From the NCBI RefSeq assembly GCF_900116625.1, contig NZ_FPBE01000001.1, positions 62,001-126,000 on the forward strand: a stretch of 64,000 nucleotides of DNA, in the 5' to 3' direction. The translations under genes were made by a program, and so were the position numbers. The notes under the pieces were generated by a model, which saw only the letters and a list, made by a program, of their open reading frames with translations, was not told where the DNA came from and did not search any database. Of the stretch, positions 49,129 to 59,638 are shown one piece after another. How positions within the stretch are numbered: position 1 is the first letter of the stretch; each line of letters opens with the position of its first letter. The stretch comes from Idiomarina abyssalis (lineage in GTDB: Bacteria > Pseudomonadota > Gammaproteobacteria > Enterobacterales > Alteromonadaceae).

Positions 49129-49881
49129 TCACTGAGCATCAAAACACAGTCCGTTATCGGAAATGCTGTCGTCACCCATTAAATATAAATAAGTTGGCAT
49201 TAGGTCTGCTGGTGTTTTTAATGACTTAGGATCTTCCGCCGGGTAGGCTTTAGAGCGCATCGAGGTGCGCGTGGCACCCGGGTTAATTACATTGGTCCGT
49301 AGCTTGGTACCTTCGTATTCGTCAGCAATAACTTGTGCCATACCCTCGGTTGCAAACTTACTGACTGAATAAGCGCCCCAGAAGGCACGACCTTTTCTGC
49401 CGACACCCGAAGAAGTAAAGACTAACGATGCACTGGACGACTTTTCCATTACCGGAATAAGTGCCTTTGTCATGGCAAATTGGCCGGTAACATTCACTTG
49501 CATGATGTCGTCCCAGCTGTCTTTTTCAATATGCGTAAAAGGTGACAAGATACCCAGCAGGCCAGCATTATGCAGTACACCGTCTAATTTACCGAACTGA
49601 TCCGCTATAGTTGCTGCCATATCGCGATAGTGATTTTCCGTTGCGCCTTTTAAATCCAGAGGAATAATTGCCGGTTGCGGACTTTCCTGAGCAATAATTT
49701 CATCGTAAACCGCTTCTAATTTACTGACCGTGCGGCCAAGTAAAATAACCGAAGCGCCGTGTTTGGCAAAGCTTAGAGCCGCCTGACGGCCAATGCCGTC
49801 ACCGGCACCAGTAACTAAAATCACTTTATTTTTCAAAAGCTCAGGACTTGCCTGATAATCATGTACGGTTTTAATTTCCAT
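49129..49881 (-). CDS. yciK: Short-chain dehydrogenase YciK
   Basis: A 250-residue classical SDR oxidoreductase. It has the cofactor motif TGAGDGIGRQ (residues 25-34), the NAG motif in LHNAGLLG, the catalytic Ser in FTSSGVGRKG and the YxxxK pair in YSVSKFA. The N-terminus DYQASPELLKNKVILVTGAG matches E. coli YciK. The substrate is not known. It is divergent from the lipase gene, which is a common arrangement near sohB in this order. Confidence 0.88.
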   Translation of the reverse strand: MEIKTVHDYQASPELLKNKVILVTGAGDGIGRQAALSFAKHGASVILLGRTVSKLEAVYDEIIAQESPQPAIIPLDLKGATENHYRDMAATIADQFGKLDGVLHNAGLLGILSPFTHIEKDSWDDIMQVNVTGQFAMTKALIPVMEKSSSASLVFTSSGVGRKGRAFWGAYSVSKFATEGMAQVIADEYEGTKLRTNVINPGATRTSMRSKAYPAEDPKSLKTPADLMPTYLYLMGDDSISDNGLCFDAQ

Positions 49882-50067
49882 AACAGTTTCTTAATACCAT
49901 TGGACTGTGGTCGGGTGAGTAGGCTATTGTAACGATAATCGAGTAACTTCTCAGCAAACGAACGAAAAATCGGTAAAAAGCCTTTCATCTTAATTCATAC
50001 AGGTGTATAAAAATCGTTAAGAGAAGGCATAGAATAACAAAACATAAAAAAGGATTGGGGATACCTC

Positions 50068-52437
50068 ATGAAGAAATTATTACTCCCACTTGCGATTGGT
50101 TCTGCTCTTAGCCTGGTAGGCTGTGGTAGCGGTGACGAAGCGCCTATTACGGAAAGTGAAGTTAATGTTGCAGCATCACGCGTGGTGTTTGATCCGTCAA
50201 ACGGCGCATTATCTGCGCCAACGAACATACTGTTAAGTGGTTCAGTTGACGGCACATTGAACTTACCTGTTGCTGACGCGACAGACACGGCTAACCCTCA
50301 GGTTGCTATTAATGCACTTGATGGTTGGGGAACTCACTCAACATTAACCTTTGACTTCTCGTTGCCGGTTGACGAAAACGGTGAACAAGTCATCATAGAG
50401 TCGGCTAGCCTGGAAGCACAAGGCTCTATACGTGTCTTTGAAACCATTCAGGGCGGCAGTGACGTTTCGGCTGGCTGTGCGGCTGCTAACCCGGCTGCGG
50501 TATGTGCGGTAACCGGTGAGCTTCAGCATGGTACTGATTTTATTGTTAAAGCGACAGGCGAAGGCAGTGTTGCGGTTGTTCCTTTACGTCCATTTAAGCC
50601 AGCTACCGGCTATTTGGTTGTATTGACTAATAATATTCAGGACTCACTTGGACGCGATGTTAAACCGTCACAGACTTATACCTTGATGAAGCGTGATGCG
50701 GAAGAGAATCCAGTATCCGGTGATGCAAGCGCATTAGCTTTACAAGGCCTGGTCAATAGCTATGAAGGCGCTCTTGCGCAGTATGGCGTTGACCCTGAAG
50801 GTGTTATTTATAGCTCCAACTTTACAACACAGTCTGTGGGTGAGGTTCTTGGCGTAACGAAAAGTTTATTAGGGCAGCAGGTTGCTGCGTCTAACCCACC
50901 TGTCATGCAGGCTGCTCCTCAGGGTTATACGTTAGACGTTGTGTTATCCGGCGCAGGAATTGAAGATCCAAATGCGTTGGCTGCGGCAAGCGCGGCTAAA
51001 GTCTATGGTGGACAGGTTGATTTACCATACTACTCTCCGCTACCTAGCGCTGAGAATCCAACGGCACCATTAACTGGTCGCTGGACTGCTATGTGTGACA
51101 GCCCAGCAGCTATCCTGAACGGGCTTCAGGCGGGTGAAATTGACCCGGCTGCTGAAGGTATTAGTGCAGAAATGATTGACGACCCTTCATTAATGCTGCC
51201 ACCTAATGCGTGTTTTGATATTGAAGGTGTCGACGAAGAGCGTCATCTGACTAAGTACAATCCGGTACCGGAAAAGCAGGGTGACCAGACTGTTGAAGCC
51301 TTTGTTACGATTCCTGATTTAGCAACTGCTAATGGCGTTCGCACTCAAATGGGACTGGAACCTTTAACTGCGCCTGAGAACGGCTGGCCTGTTGTGATTT
51401 TCCAACACGGTATTACCGGTGAGAAAGAAAATGCTGCGGCAATTGCAGGCACTTTTGCAGTAGCCGGTTTTGCGACAGTAGCTATAGACCACCCGTTACA
51501 CGGCGGACGCGCCTTCGATGTTGATGGCGATGGTACTGATGATATTGATGCATCCAGTGAAAGTGGTGTTACTGCTTATATGAATTTGAGCAGTTTGCTG
51601 ACAACGCGTGATAATTTGCGCCAGTCAATTACTGACCTTATTGGGTTGCGTTTAAGCCTGAACTACTTCCAGTCGCTGGACGGAGAAGAGTTGAACGGTC
51701 AGGATGTTCACTTTGTGGGACACTCTCTGGGTGCCATTGCAGGTACTGGTTTTACCGCGTTAGCAAATACTTCCTTTGGTGAGAATAACCCATTAGGGGC
51801 ACTTGACGGACAATTTGCTGTGCAAGCTTCTAGCTTAGGGATGCCGGGTGGTAGTCTGGCTAACTTCTTACTGGCGTCTGACAGCTTTGGACCGACGATT
51901 AAAGCGACTTTACTGTACTCTTCTAACGCAGAGTTCAAGGCTGCAGCTGATCAGGCTATTGCTGGTGGCGCTACATTAGAGCAGTTCTACGCAGGTTTCA
52001 TGGAGCAAGCATCTGCCGAGCAGGTTGCGCAAATCAATGCAACCTTTGAGCAGTTCGCATTTGCAGCACAAACTGTTGTCGACTCGGGAGACCCGGTTAA
52101 CTACGCAAGTGATGTCGTTGCTTCTGAAACGCCTGTATTCATGATTGAAGCCATTGGTGATTCGGTTATTCCAAATGCCGTTGAGAATAAACCTTTAGCA
52201 GGAACAGAGCCTTTGGCTGCATTACTTGGCCTGGAGGGTATCTCAACCACAACAACATCTGAAGACGGTACTCCGGTATCGGGTATTGTTCGCTTCGGTG
52301 GTGATGCAGAGCACGGTTCACTGGTTGACTCTTCAGCGTCGGGAGCGGTGACCGCTGAAATGCAGCAGCAAATTGCGTTCTGGTTTGCTGCGGACATGAT
52401 GCAATTACCAGTAACTAACGAAGAAGTGGTAGAATAA
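50068..52437 (+). CDS. VolA/Pla-1-like surface lipase lipoprotein
   Basis: A 789-residue predicted lipoprotein (signal ending in LSLVGC) of the VolA/Pla-1/cef lipase family. The N-terminal half (about 25-400) has beta-rich domains (RVVFDPSNGALSAPTNILL). An alpha/beta-hydrolase domain follows: IFQHGITGEKEN with the oxyanion region near residue 450, and the nucleophile Ser553 in FVGHSLGAIAG. The likely His lies in DAEHGSLVD near the C-terminus. In Vibrio the homologue is a surface-exposed lysophospholipase that releases fatty acids for uptake; the same role is inferred here. Confidence 0.87.
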   Translation: MKKLLLPLAIGSALSLVGCGSGDEAPITESEVNVAASRVVFDPSNGALSAPTNILLSGSVDGTLNLPVADATDTANPQVAINALDGWGTHSTLTFDFSLPVDENGEQVIIESASLEAQGSIRVFETIQGGSDVSAGCAAANPAAVCAVTGELQHGTDFIVKATGEGSVAVVPLRPFKPATGYLVVLTNNIQDSLGRDVKPSQTYTLMKRDAEENPVSGDASALALQGLVNSYEGALAQYGVDPEGVIYSSNFTTQSVGEVLGVTKSLLGQQVAASNPPVMQAAPQGYTLDVVLSGAGIEDPNALAAASAAKVYGGQVDLPYYSPLPSAENPTAPLTGRWTAMCDSPAAILNGLQAGEIDPAAEGISAEMIDDPSLMLPPNACFDIEGVDEERHLTKYNPVPEKQGDQTVEAFVTIPDLATANGVRTQMGLEPLTAPENGWPVVIFQHGITGEKENAAAIAGTFAVAGFATVAIDHPLHGGRAFDVDGDGTDDIDASSESGVTAYMNLSSLLTTRDNLRQSITDLIGLRLSLNYFQSLDGEELNGQDVHFVGHSLGAIAGTGFTALANTSFGENNPLGALDGQFAVQASSLGMPGGSLANFLLASDSFGPTIKATLLYSSNAEFKAAADQAIAGGATLEQFYAGFMEQASAEQVAQINATFEQFAFAAQTVVDSGDPVNYASDVVASETPVFMIEAIGDSVIPNAVENKPLAGTEPLAALLGLEGISTTTTSEDGTPVSGIVRFGGDAEHGSLVDSSASGAVTAEMQQQIAFWFAADMMQLPVTNEEVVE

Positions 52438-52465
52438 CTCTCAGGTTATTGAACACTAAGTATTC

Positions 52466-52494
52466 AAAGGCCGGCAACTATGCTGGCCTTTTTC
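52466..52494 (+). terminator. Terminator after the lipase gene
   Basis: AAAGGCC and GGCCTTT pair around an imperfect inner stem (GGCA/TGCT) and are followed by a T-run. It starts 28 bp after the lipase stop. Confidence 0.8.
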
Positions 52495-52510
52495 GTTTTA
52501 GGAGAGTGGT

Positions 52511-53509
52511 ATGGACTTTGTTGCTGATATTGGAAGCTTTTTGCTAAAAGCAGCCATTATTGTGGTAGCGATTGGCTTTATTGTAGGGCTATTGGCGCAG
52601 GCGGCGCAGAAGCAGAAGAAGAGCAAAGGTGACCTGCAGGTAACCCATTTGTCTAAAGAGCTGAACGAACTCAGTGAGCAGTTAAAAATTGAACTGATGG
52701 ACAAAAAAGCGCAGAAAAAAGCATTGAAAGCGTTAAAGAAAAAGAAAGCGACAGAGAATAAAGAAAAGCGGCTTTTTGTTATAGACTTTAAAGGCAGTAT
52801 GGACGCTAAAGAAGTTGATAGCTTACGCCATGAAGTCAACGCCATTCTGAACCTGGCCACTGAGAAAGATGAAGTACTGGTGAGATTAGAAAGCGGTGGT
52901 GGTGTCGTCAATGGTTATGGTTTGGCTGCTGCTCAGTTACAGCGGCTGAGAGAACAAAAGCTAACGGTCAATGTTGCTATTGATAAGGTCGCAGCAAGTG
53001 GCGGTTATATGATGGCTTGCGTTGGTCACAAGCTCATGGCTGCGCCTTTTGCCTTTATTGGATCAATTGGTGTGGTGGCGCAGATACCTAATTTTCATCG
53101 GTTCCTGAAAAAGCATAATGTTGACTTTGAGCAGTTAACAGCAGGTGAATATAAACGCACCCTGACGCTATTTGGTGAAAACACCGATGAAGGACGTCGT
53201 AAGTTTAAGCAGGATTTAGAGGCCATTCATCGTCAGTTTAAGTCTTTTGTGCAGGAAAACCGTGCAGAGCTGGATATAGATAAAGTCGCAACGGGCGAAG
53301 TCTGGTCAGGCCAGGAAGCGAAAGAGCTGGGCTTGATTGACGAGGTAACTACCAGCGACGCGTGGTTAATGAAGCAACATAAAGGTTTTGATGTACTTCA
53401 GTTACAGTATGTTATTCGTAAACCGCTGAGTGAGCGTTTTGCTAAAGGTATGTCTGTCATCATTCATACACTTAAGACTTCATTAACTCGGTCAGATGTC
53501 TCACAATAA
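52511..53509 (+). CDS. sohB: Inner-membrane serine peptidase SohB
   Basis: A 332-residue S49-family protease. An N-terminal membrane segment (about 9-31) is followed by a Lys-rich linker and the protease core. The nucleophile Ser163 lies in AASGGYMMA and the general-base Lys215 in AGEYKRTLT, the Ser-Lys dyad of signal peptide peptidase A relatives. The length fits SohB, not the double-length SppA. RBS GGAGAG precedes the ATG. Confidence 0.93.
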   Translation: MDFVADIGSFLLKAAIIVVAIGFIVGLLAQAAQKQKKSKGDLQVTHLSKELNELSEQLKIELMDKKAQKKALKALKKKKATENKEKRLFVIDFKGSMDAKEVDSLRHEVNAILNLATEKDEVLVRLESGGGVVNGYGLAAAQLQRLREQKLTVNVAIDKVAASGGYMMACVGHKLMAAPFAFIGSIGVVAQIPNFHRFLKKHNVDFEQLTAGEYKRTLTLFGENTDEGRRKFKQDLEAIHRQFKSFVQENRAELDIDKVATGEVWSGQEAKELGLIDEVTTSDAWLMKQHKGFDVLQLQYVIRKPLSERFAKGMSVIIHTLKTSLTRSDVSQ

Positions 53510-53607
53510 AAGGTATTCAGCCCAGCTTTGCAGTTTTATAGCTGTTTATTTAAAGGCTTTCTGCTAGGCTGTTGCAGTTTTTTAAGAATGAATAATAAAG
53601 GACGCTT

Positions 53608-54890
53608 ATGAGCGAAAAGAAAAAACTCAGCCTGACTAGCCGCATTGTCATTGGTATGGTCGCTGGGATCATTCTCGGTACTTTTATTCGTTACGTTGCC
53701 GGCGATAACGCCTGGGTTTCATTGTATTTAACCAATGGTCTTTTTGACGTTGTAGGCCAAATATTCATTACCTCATTAAAAATGCTGGTTGTTCCGCTGG
53801 TGTTTGTATCACTGGTTGTTGGTACATGCTCGCTGAGCGACCCCAGTAAACTGGGCCGTTTAGGCGGTAAAGCTGTTGGTATGTATATGATAACCACAGC
53901 AATAGCCATTACCTTTGCAATTACCGCGGCCATTTTGATTCAACCGGGGTCGGGTATTGAACGTGCTTCTGATGCTGATTTTGAACCCAGTGAAGCGCCT
54001 TCAGTGAGTGAGGTCATTGTGAATCTGTTCCCGGACAACCCGATTAACGCGATGGCCGAAGGCAACATGCTGCAAATTATTGTGTTTGCGTTGCTGTTTG
54101 GTATATCGATGGCATTAATTGGCAAACCCGGAGAGCGTTTAAAAGGCTTTTTTGACGATCTAAACGCCGTCATTATGAAGCTGGTGGTTATTCTGATGAA
54201 CGTTGCGCCTTACGGTGTTTTTGCACTCATGGCAAAACTGTTTGCAGAAATCGGTGTGGAAATGATTGGCAGTCTGGCGAAGTACTTCTTGCTGGTTCTG
54301 TTTGTTTTATTAGCTCACGGCTTGATTGTTTATCCGCTATTTATGCGCGTTCTGGCTCGGGTAAAACCCGGTATCTTCTTGCGTAAACTGCGCGACGCCC
54401 AATTATTTGGCTTCAGTACGGCCAGTAGTAATGCCACCATGCCCATTACATTAGAAACAGTTACACGCCGCTTAGGTGTCAGTAACAGCGTTGGTTCCTT
54501 CACTGTGCCTTTGGGCGCGACCATCAATATGGATGGTACGGCGATTATGCAGGGTGTGGCAACAGTCTTCATTGCTCAGGTGTATGGTCTGGACTTAGGC
54601 GTTGCTGAGTATCTGATGGTTATTATGACCGCTACATTAGCCTCAGTTGGTACGGCAGGGGTTCCAGGTGTGGGGCTTATTATGCTGGCTATGGTATTGC
54701 AGAAAGTGGCTTACCGGTTGAAGGCATTGGCCTCATCATTGGTGTTGATCGCCTGCTGGATATGACCCGAACCGCAGTTAATGTCACTGGTGACGCGATG
54801 GTCAGCTGTGTTGTTGCGCGTTCAGAAAACGACTTCGATGAAGAAGTTTACTACGACAAAGAAGCTGGTAAAAAGTTAGAAGAGCTTTAA
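53608..54890 (+). pseudogene. Dicarboxylate/amino acid:cation symporter, disrupted by a frameshift
   Basis: A DAACS-family (GltP/DctA-like) sodium or proton symporter. The first frame (53608-54765) gives 385 residues with the family motifs FGFSTASSNATMP, NMDGTAIMQG and GTAGVPGVG, but ends in an unrelated tail (VAYRLKAL to CWI). The expected C-terminus continues in another frame from 54705 to the TAA at 54890: SGLPVEGIGLIIGVDRLLDM, then the TAVNVTGDA helix. A one-base loss in the A-run at 54703-54705 explains it. It is either a true inactivation or a sequencing error; otherwise the gene would be intact and about 427 residues. Confidence 0.82.
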
Positions 54891-54917
54891 CTTTACTGGT
54901 AAAGAACCGGTGCACGC

Positions 54918-55700
54918 TTAAGCGTGCGCCGGCACTCCGGAATGAAAACGCAGTTCTGTGTCTTCAGACGTAATTAATTCCGCTTCCCACTCTCTGAATT
55001 GATTCACTCTTTCCGTAATATCCGTATCACTGAGTTTTTGTGCCAATTCCAGATAATCCTGATAGTGTCTTGCTTCCGAGCGTAGGAGCGATACATAGAA
55101 GCGGGTAATATCTTCATCCAAATAGGGAGCAAGCTCTGCAAAGCGTTCGCATGAACGCGCTTCTATCAACGCGCCGATAATAAGCTTATCAATTAACGCT
55201 TGTGGTTCGTATGTACGAACATGGCTTATCAGGCTGGCGGCATAGCGAGAAGCACTGAGCTTATACAGCGGAATATCACGCGCTTGCATTATCTCAAGAA
55301 CCTGCTGAAAGTGATGCAGTTCTTCCCGGATAAGGCGTGACATTTTGTCGATAATTTCGTCGGCATAAGGCTGTGACTCTGCGGCTTTTAATGCTTGAGA
55401 CAGCTGCTTACTTTGTTGTATTTGCTCAATTCCACCAATGCCCCGGTAGACTAGGTTTTCGTAAGGTTGTAAAGCATCAAGCAGGGCTTGTGCATGGTCT
55501 TTATTAACTGCATAACGGCGCAGCAATAAAGCTGCACTTTGCGCAGCTTTAAGCTCACAATGTAAGTGATCAAGTAAAATGACTGGCAGGTTTTCTTCTT
55601 GGGCTGCCTGCTGAATCCACTCTTGCGGTGTTGGGCAAAGTAAAAAACAACGGATAGGCTCTAACAGCTTTAAATAAGGTTCGACGAGGCTATGATTCAC
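54918..55700 (-). CDS. miaE: tRNA-(ms2io6A)-hydroxylase MiaE
   Basis: A 260-residue di-iron monooxygenase that hydroxylates 2-methylthio-N6-isopentenyl-A37 in tRNAs, using O2. The ferritin-like ligand motifs appear in order: DHLHCELKAAQSA, REELHHFQQ, IEARSCERF and SEARHYQDY. The product ends in a short polar tail (FHSGVPAHA). It is convergent with the symporter; the two stops are 27 bp apart. Confidence 0.9.
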   Translation of the reverse strand: MNHSLVEPYLKLLEPIRCFLLCPTPQEWIQQAAQEENLPVILLDHLHCELKAAQSAALLLRRYAVNKDHAQALLDALQPYENLVYRGIGGIEQIQQSKQLSQALKAAESQPYADEIIDKMSRLIREELHHFQQVLEIMQARDIPLYKLSASRYAASLISHVRTYEPQALIDKLIIGALIEARSCERFAELAPYLDEDITRFYVSLLRSEARHYQDYLELAQKLSDTDITERVNQFREWEAELITSEDTELRFHSGVPAHA

Positions 55701-55769
55701 AGCGATCCTTCTTGACTTAAAAATACAAAATAAATTAACAAACTCGGCGTCGTTCTATAACAAAAGGCC

Positions 55770-55798
55770 TTGACAGAAAAGAGGTGGTGCTGAATATT
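55770..55798 (+). promoter_or_regulatory. Candidate sigma-70 promoter for the Yip1-family gene
   Basis: A perfect TTGACA (55770-55775) is followed after 17 bp by AATATT (55793-55798, four of six consensus bases). It would leave an untranslated leader of about 90 nt. The rest of the 195-bp gap shows nothing else I can support. Confidence 0.5.
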
Positions 55799-55895
55799 AG
55801 ACACATGGGGTGAATTTTTCAGCAGTACCCGCATCAAAATTATAACGTATTTAAGAATTCGGCGGTATGACCGCGTACTATGGGGAAGTGAAGTT

Positions 55896-56495
55896 ATGAT
55901 ACTGAATCATATTTGGGGCCTATACGCTCATCCAGTACAAGAATGGAAGTCTATCGATAGTAAGCGGGAAAGCTTTTTTTACTCTTGTTCTCACGTTTTA
56001 TTAGTTGCTATTTTACCTTGTCTGGCGGCTTATTATGCCTCGGCTCATCTGGGCTGGAGCATTGGCGCGCGGGACTCTATTTATTTAACGCAAAACAGCG
56101 CACTTATGATGGCTGTTGCTATGTACATTGGTATTCTGGGCGCAACGTTCGCGCTGGCCTACTTAATTTACTGGATGGCAAAAACCTTCGGTGCTGATCC
56201 GAGCTTTACTAAGTCGTTAGAACTGGCTGCCTACGCGGCGACGCCGGTTATTATGTCGGGTATTGCTTCTTTGTATCCGGAACTGTGGTTTGTGGCTGTC
56301 GTTTTCCTTGGCGGTGTGGCTTATTCCGTGTACCTGCTTTACTCAGGTCTTCCGGTTATTATGCACATTCCTGAGGAGCGAGGCTTTCTTTATGCAAGCT
56401 CGGTAGTAACAGCAGGCCTTATTGCTATGGTTGTACTTATGGCAACCACCGCTATTTTATGGACCAACGGCTTCGGGCCTTCTTTCGTTTCATAA
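55896..56495 (+). CDS. Yip1-family inner-membrane protein
   Basis: A 199-residue protein with five hydrophobic segments (about residues 30-50, 70-95, 110-130, 133-152 and 165-190). The N-terminus LNHIWGLYAHPVQEWKSID and the pattern SFTKSLELAAYAATPVIMSGIA fit bacterial Yip1-domain proteins. The function is unknown. It ends at a strong bidirectional terminator. Confidence 0.8.
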   Translation: MILNHIWGLYAHPVQEWKSIDSKRESFFYSCSHVLLVAILPCLAAYYASAHLGWSIGARDSIYLTQNSALMMAVAMYIGILGATFALAYLIYWMAKTFGADPSFTKSLELAAYAATPVIMSGIASLYPELWFVAVVFLGGVAYSVYLLYSGLPVIMHIPEERGFLYASSVVTAGLIAMVVLMATTAILWTNGFGPSFVS

Positions 56496-56512
56496 AACTG
56501 GCTTCATAAAAG

Positions 56513-56553
56513 AAAAAAGCCCGGCTCTGGTAAAACAGAGCCGGGCTTTTTTT
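56513..56553. terminator. Bidirectional terminator between Yip1 gene and M17 aminopeptidase gene
   Basis: A long stem AAGCCCGGCTCTG/CAGAGCCGGGCTT with a GTAAAA loop, an A-run before and a T-run after it. It lies between two convergent genes and can end both transcripts. Confidence 0.93.
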
Positions 56554-56568
56554 GTGCATTATAAGGCT

Positions 56569-58113
56569 TTATTTCTTTAAGTAATGTCCAGCCAGACAGG
56601 TAACCGGCGCCGCTGTCGGTTTACCGTGTTGCCAGTCACCGCCTTCAACACCACTGCCTGCGATATCAATATGAATGTAGCTAAGTGGTTTTTCGCTGTC
56701 GATACCATGGTTATCCAGCCCGGAAACACCAACCAGGAACGCCATAGGGAACTGGTGCCCACGAGGTGTTGTAGCTGACGGGCCATTGTTCGAAGAGAGT
56801 AAGTCGTCACACAGAGTGCGACCTTTCACGAAATCAAAGTCTTCGCGACGTGACCAGGAAATTTCAGTTGGGTCTCCATAAACTTCGCCGGCATCAAACA
56901 GCGCCTGAGAGAGCTTCTGACGACGTGCATGGCCATTAGGCACCAGTGCACTATAAGGACCTTTTGACAGAGCTGCGTGCCCGGTCAGGGTGGCTACGGT
57001 GTAAAGTTCGTGCTCGCCGTCACTCTTCGCTGCTTCTTCACGCAAGTGAGACAGTAGGTCGGCCATAATCAGGCGGCCTTCAGCATCGGTATTACCAATA
57101 CGCACACGCTTACCACTGTGTCCGGTAATGATTTCATCTGCAACAAAGGCATCGGAACCAATACTGTTACGCACAGCACCAATTTCTGCAATTACATTCA
57201 GGTGTTCCGGCTGCAGTTCAGCTACTGTTTTCAGGAAGCCGGCAACGCCTGCTGCACCACCTTTGTCACGGCTCATACCAGCCATGTGACCGCCAACTTT
57301 CAGGTCAGCGCCACCGGTGTCGTAGACGATACCTTTTCCGGCGAACATAACAGTACGTTCTGGCTTGCTGCCATGATACTCAAGGCGTATAACGCAAGGG
57401 CGGTGGCGCTCTACTGCCATTGACGAACGTCCAACCGCGGCCAGCAGCGGATACTCGTGCTGAAGTTGTTGTGAGTCGTCTATAACCGTCACTTTAACAG
57501 CGGTGTGGGCAAACGCCTGGCGGCAGTATTCAGCAAAACGAGGCGGCGCCATGCGCTCTGGCTCTGTGCCTGCTAAGTCGCGGGCAACACGTTTACCAGC
57601 TTCTACTGCCATAGCCCAGTCTGCGTCCAGCTCACCAACTAAAATAACGCTTTTAGTCGGTTCAATAGCTTCTTCACCATGCGCTTCACGCGCTTCAAGA
57701 GGCTGATAAAGTGCCTGACAAAAGCCCAGATAAGCCGCTAAAAAGGCCTGCTTATAACGCTCGTCGTTAATATTTACGTTGTTCAGTGCGATAACAGGGT
57801 GGCGGGCACCGGCATCTTGCGCCATTTTTGCGGCGGCGTGTGCGGCATCAAATACCTGGCGAACGTCGTCAAAATCACGATTCAGAGGACCAGTAGGTGC
57901 AGCAACCAGACGTTGGCCCGGGACTCCGTCAGCTTTTAGCAGCAACGGCTGTTTGCCAACTCGCTGGTCGGTGATTTTTGCCTGTTGAATAACTTCAGCC
58001 AGAGCTGAGTCGTCAACAGAGTCAAAGTTTCCAATTAAGATAAGTGCATCCGCACCATCTTTTGAGTATGCGTCAGCTAGTGAGCTAACAATTTGCAACT
58101 GAGCAAATGCCAT
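56569..58113 (-). CDS. M17-family leucyl aminopeptidase-like enzyme
   Basis: A 514-residue di-metal aminopeptidase of the PepA/PepB group. The catalytic domain shows GKGIVYDTGGADLK (metal-binding Lys and Asp; YDTGG in place of the usual FDSGG), DKGGAAGVAGF and the signature NTDAEGRLIMADLL with the metal ligands and catalytic Arg. The N-terminal domain (about 1-190) is more divergent. It probably trims N-terminal residues from peptides in the cytoplasm. It lies 28 bp downstream of cysS on the same strand, so the two may be co-transcribed. Confidence 0.88.
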   Translation of the reverse strand: MAFAQLQIVSSLADAYSKDGADALILIGNFDSVDDSALAEVIQQAKITDQRVGKQPLLLKADGVPGQRLVAAPTGPLNRDFDDVRQVFDAAHAAAKMAQDAGARHPVIALNNVNINDERYKQAFLAAYLGFCQALYQPLEAREAHGEEAIEPTKSVILVGELDADWAMAVEAGKRVARDLAGTEPERMAPPRFAEYCRQAFAHTAVKVTVIDDSQQLQHEYPLLAAVGRSSMAVERHRPCVIRLEYHGSKPERTVMFAGKGIVYDTGGADLKVGGHMAGMSRDKGGAAGVAGFLKTVAELQPEHLNVIAEIGAVRNSIGSDAFVADEIITGHSGKRVRIGNTDAEGRLIMADLLSHLREEAAKSDGEHELYTVATLTGHAALSKGPYSALVPNGHARRQKLSQALFDAGEVYGDPTEISWSRREDFDFVKGRTLCDDLLSSNNGPSATTPRGHQFPMAFLVGVSGLDNHGIDSEKPLSYIHIDIAGSGVEGGDWQHGKPTAAPVTCLAGHYLKK

Positions 58114-58141
58114 AGAGTAAACCTCTTAATCAGTTTGTCGG

Positions 58142-59521
58142 TTAAGCGCGACGCCAGCGGGTGCCTTCTGCACCGTCTTCCAGGACAATACCCATGTTGG
58201 TTAATTCGTCACGGGCTTCATCTGCTGCAGCCCAGTCTTTATCTGCACGGGCCTGATTTCGCTTAGCAATCAACGCTTCAATTTTGGCGACATCATCGTC
58301 ATCGCCCTGTAAAAATTCTTCAGGTGACTGCTGTAGCAGCCCCATAACTTCTGCAAGCTCAATCAAAACATGCGCTAACTGAGCCGCTGTGTCCGGATCG
58401 CTGTCACGGTTACGGTTAATCTCACGGGCAACTTCAAACAACACGCTCATGGCTTCCGGCGCGTTTAAGTCGTCGTCCATTGCCTGCTGAAAGCTCTGCC
58501 AGTATTGACTACGCAATGCTTCGTTAGCGGCTTGCGGTTTTATGTCACGTAATGCGGTGTATAAGCGCTCCAGAGCGGAATGCGCTTGATCCAAGTTTTC
58601 CTGAGTATAGTTCAGTTGCGAGCGATAGTGGCTCGAAAGCAGAAAATAACGAACCGTTTCAGCATCGTATTGTTCCAGTACGCTGCGAATGGTAAAAAAG
58701 TTGCCCAGTGATTTTGACATTTTTTCATTGTCGACTTGCACCATACCACTGTGCATCCAGTATTTTACGTACTCAGAGTGGTTAGCACAGCAACTTTGAG
58801 CAATTTCATTTTCATGGTGAGGGAAGGCCAGATCTGAACCTCCGCCATGAATATCAAAGGTGGTACCCAAGTGCTTTTTGTTCATTGCTGAACACTCAAT
58901 GTGCCAGCCGGGTCGTCCTTCGCCCCAGGGAGATGACCAACTGGGCTCTCCGGCTTTTGCGGCTTTCCATAACACAAAGTCGAGCGGGTCTTGTTTTGCT
59001 GAGTCGACATCAACTCGCGCTCCGGCCTGCAACTGCTCCAGGTCCTGACGACTGAGTTTGCCATAGTCATTAAAAGTGGATACATCAAACAGAACGTCAC
59101 CGTTGCCGGCCTCATAGGCGTTGCCGTTTTCGATGAGGCTTTCAATCATCTGGATAATTTCATCCATATGGCTGGTAACGCGTGGCTCAATATCTGGGCG
59201 AACTAAATTCAGTGCGTCAAAATCCTTGTGCATCTCACCAATGAAGCGCTCGGTGACCTGATGAAAGTCTTCGCCTTTTTCAGCCGCACGCTTAATGATT
59301 TTATCGTCGAGATCAGTAATGTTGCGTACGTACTTAACATCGTAACCAAGCTTACGCAGATAGCGCACGACAATATCAAAAGCGACATAAGTTCTGGCAT
59401 GGCCTATATGGCAGTAGTCGTAAGTGGTAACACCACACACATAAATACCCACGTGACCGGGTTTGATTGGCTCAAATGACTGCTTCTTGCGGGTCAGGGT
59501 ATTAAAGACGGTTAATGCCAT
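58142..59521 (-). CDS. cysS: Cysteinyl-tRNA synthetase
   Basis: A 459-residue class I aminoacyl-tRNA synthetase. It has [16 protein letters not shown] with the HIGH motif and the first zinc Cys, the zinc ligand region [24 protein letters not shown], and the KMSKS loop ([10 protein letters not shown]). The C-terminal helical and anticodon-binding parts are complete. It is divergent from ppiB, the usual gammaproteobacterial arrangement. Confidence 0.97.
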   Translation of the reverse strand: MALTVFNTLTRKKQSFEPIKPGHVGIYVCGVTTYDYCHIGHARTYVAFDIVVRYLRKLGYDVKYVRNITDLDDKIIKRAAEKGEDFHQVTERFIGEMHKDFDALNLVRPDIEPRVTSHMDEIIQMIESLIENGNAYEAGNGDVLFDVSTFNDYGKLSRQDLEQLQAGARVDVDSAKQDPLDFVLWKAAKAGEPSWSSPWGEGRPGWHIECSAMNKKHLGTTFDIHGGGSDLAFPHHENEIAQSCCANHSEYVKYWMHSGMVQVDNEKMSKSLGNFFTIRSVLEQYDAETVRYFLLSSHYRSQLNYTQENLDQAHSALERLYTALRDIKPQAANEALRSQYWQSFQQAMDDDLNAPEAMSVLFEVAREINRNRDSDPDTAAQLAHVLIELAEVMGLLQQSPEEFLQGDDDDVAKIEALIAKRNQARADKDWAAADEARDELTNMGIVLEDGAEGTRWRRA

Positions 59522-59638
59522 AATGTTATCTCTTACTTATCTATCGGTTAGCGATGAAAACAAGGGGCTTATGATACCACCGATGGCGAGGCTCTGGTAC
59601 ACTATCAGCTGGTTTAGTCAATGAAACAGGTACATTCA

